DNA of 64,000 nt from Vreelandella jeotgali Hwa. Its GTDB lineage: Bacteria > Pseudomonadota > Gammaproteobacteria > Pseudomonadales > Halomonadaceae. Positions 63,532 to 64,000 of this stretch are shown here, piece by piece. A model generated the notes under the pieces. The model was not told where the DNA came from. It was given only the letters and a program-made list of their open reading frames with translations, and ran no database searches. The DNA lies in contig NZ_AMQY01000010.1 of NCBI RefSeq assembly GCF_000334215.1, positions 1-64,000 of the forward strand, given 5' to 3'. The position numbers were made by a program, and so were the translations under genes. The stretch's first letter is position 1. Every line of letters begins with the position of its first letter.

Positions 63532-64000
63532 GCCTCCGGCCCGACTGGCCAGAGGAGGCAGTAAGGCGATACGGAGACGCAGGGAAGGTCATCAAGCCGA
63601 GCCATATGCCCGGCCTGAGCGATAAAATGCGGTGTCGGACACACCGCTCGCGCTATCAGGTCAAAACGGCGTCAGCGGCCCACACAGGCCGATATGACGC
63701 ACGCCCCGGTCAGAGCGGGTACGGACGGTTAACCACAAGAGACAAGCGGGACAGGTAACGGAGGAGGCCAGCACGCCTACTCACGGAACAGTCACCATTA
63801 ACGCCATGGCATACCGCTTGAGGCGGATATGCCGGACAGGGCGCTACGATGGGAGACGGGATACGTTGAGGTATCCCGCTGACAGGTACGGGGAGGTATC
63901 GGTATCTGATGGATATCCCCTGGGGGGAGATATCCATCGGGTTCTATTGCTTGAGGGGGTCTTTCCCCCTTGGGTTATACCCCTGGAATATACCTGTAGT
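63532..64000. other. Hairpin-rich non-coding tail, possible origin or attachment region
   Basis: No gene is seen. Three perfect dyads cluster near the end: GGGATAC/GTATCCC (63858-63877), GATGGATATC/GATATCCATC (63908-63938) and AGGGGG/CCCCCT (63954-63970). GAGGTATC occurs twice (63868 and 63893). The density of structure next to a Gp2-type gene fits a replication origin or terminal region of the element. Confidence 0.4.

Overview
The window looks like a chromosomal segment of a moderately halophilic gammaproteobacterium, most probably a Halomonas-type member of the Halomonadaceae. The reasons are a choline-to-betaine gene set (betT, betB, betA), high-GC genes with strong GCC/CTC codon preference, a sigma-28-driven flagellin, zapE, and an MvaT-like H-NS protein. 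No 16S gene or other taxonomic marker is present, so this is inference. Much of the window is accessory DNA: one frameshifted IS481-type element (1-1077), one IS3-type element (19478-20702), and relics of IS605-like, IS30-like and IS3-like elements lie between the gene blocks.

Layout. 1-1077: IS481-type element with a frameshifted transposase. 1187-13433: hydroxamate-type siderophore locus with two TonB-dependent receptors, a PvdE-like cyclic-peptide exporter, FhuF reductase, an AraC-type regulator and FhuC-FhuD-FhuB, with several Fur-like boxes and no biosynthetic gene. 13530-15937: arsR-arsH-arsB. 15934-19377: LysR regulator, VOC protein, haloacid dehalogenase, TetR regulator, thioredoxin. 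19478-20702: IS3-type element. 20818-27443: a four-gene operon for an SMC-like ATPase, MksE-like, kleisin-like and TOPRIM protein, i.e. a Wadjet/MksBEFG-type anti-plasmid system with the ATPase gene first and MukB-like ATPase motifs; this is the best candidate here for an under-described system. 27444-29415: relics (internally deleted TnpB, IS605-like right-end hairpin, IS30-like fragment). 29416-35179: bet genes without betI. 35180-38775: more IS debris, a tRNA-Arg(CCG) 3' half and, 4 bp later, an RND efflux permease lacking its 5' end. 38861-41369: truncated Abi_2 gene, zapE, and an HigA/NadS-type antitoxin with only the tail of its toxin.

41390-53529: MFS transporter, AhpD-like protein, flavoprotein disulfide reductase, OsmC, DUF2892 membrane protein, then a divergent BigR-type regulator, persulfide dioxygenase and two YeeE/YedE transporters (a sulfide/persulfide handling set), a secreted protein of unknown function, and an SbcD/SbcC-like pair. 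Short tandem repeats of 12-21 bp occur repeatedly between and inside these genes. 53593-58324: flagellin, an AT-rich orphan, an FkbM-like protein, a TPR-LicD-like protein and a TagD-like cytidylyltransferase, which together suggest phosphoglycerol or similar decoration of flagellin or another surface structure. 58370-64000: an unrecognised 150-residue protein, an H-NS/MvaT-like gene between 38-bp direct repeats, and a set of island genes (SapC-like, coiled-coil with a possible RHH-type DNA-binding segment, winged-helix, inovirus Gp2/YagK-type) ending in a hairpin-rich tail that could be an origin or attachment region.

All calls come from reading the sequence and translations by eye; no database search was run. 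Family names for well-conserved proteins are secure. Fur boxes, operators and the functions of island genes are inferences.
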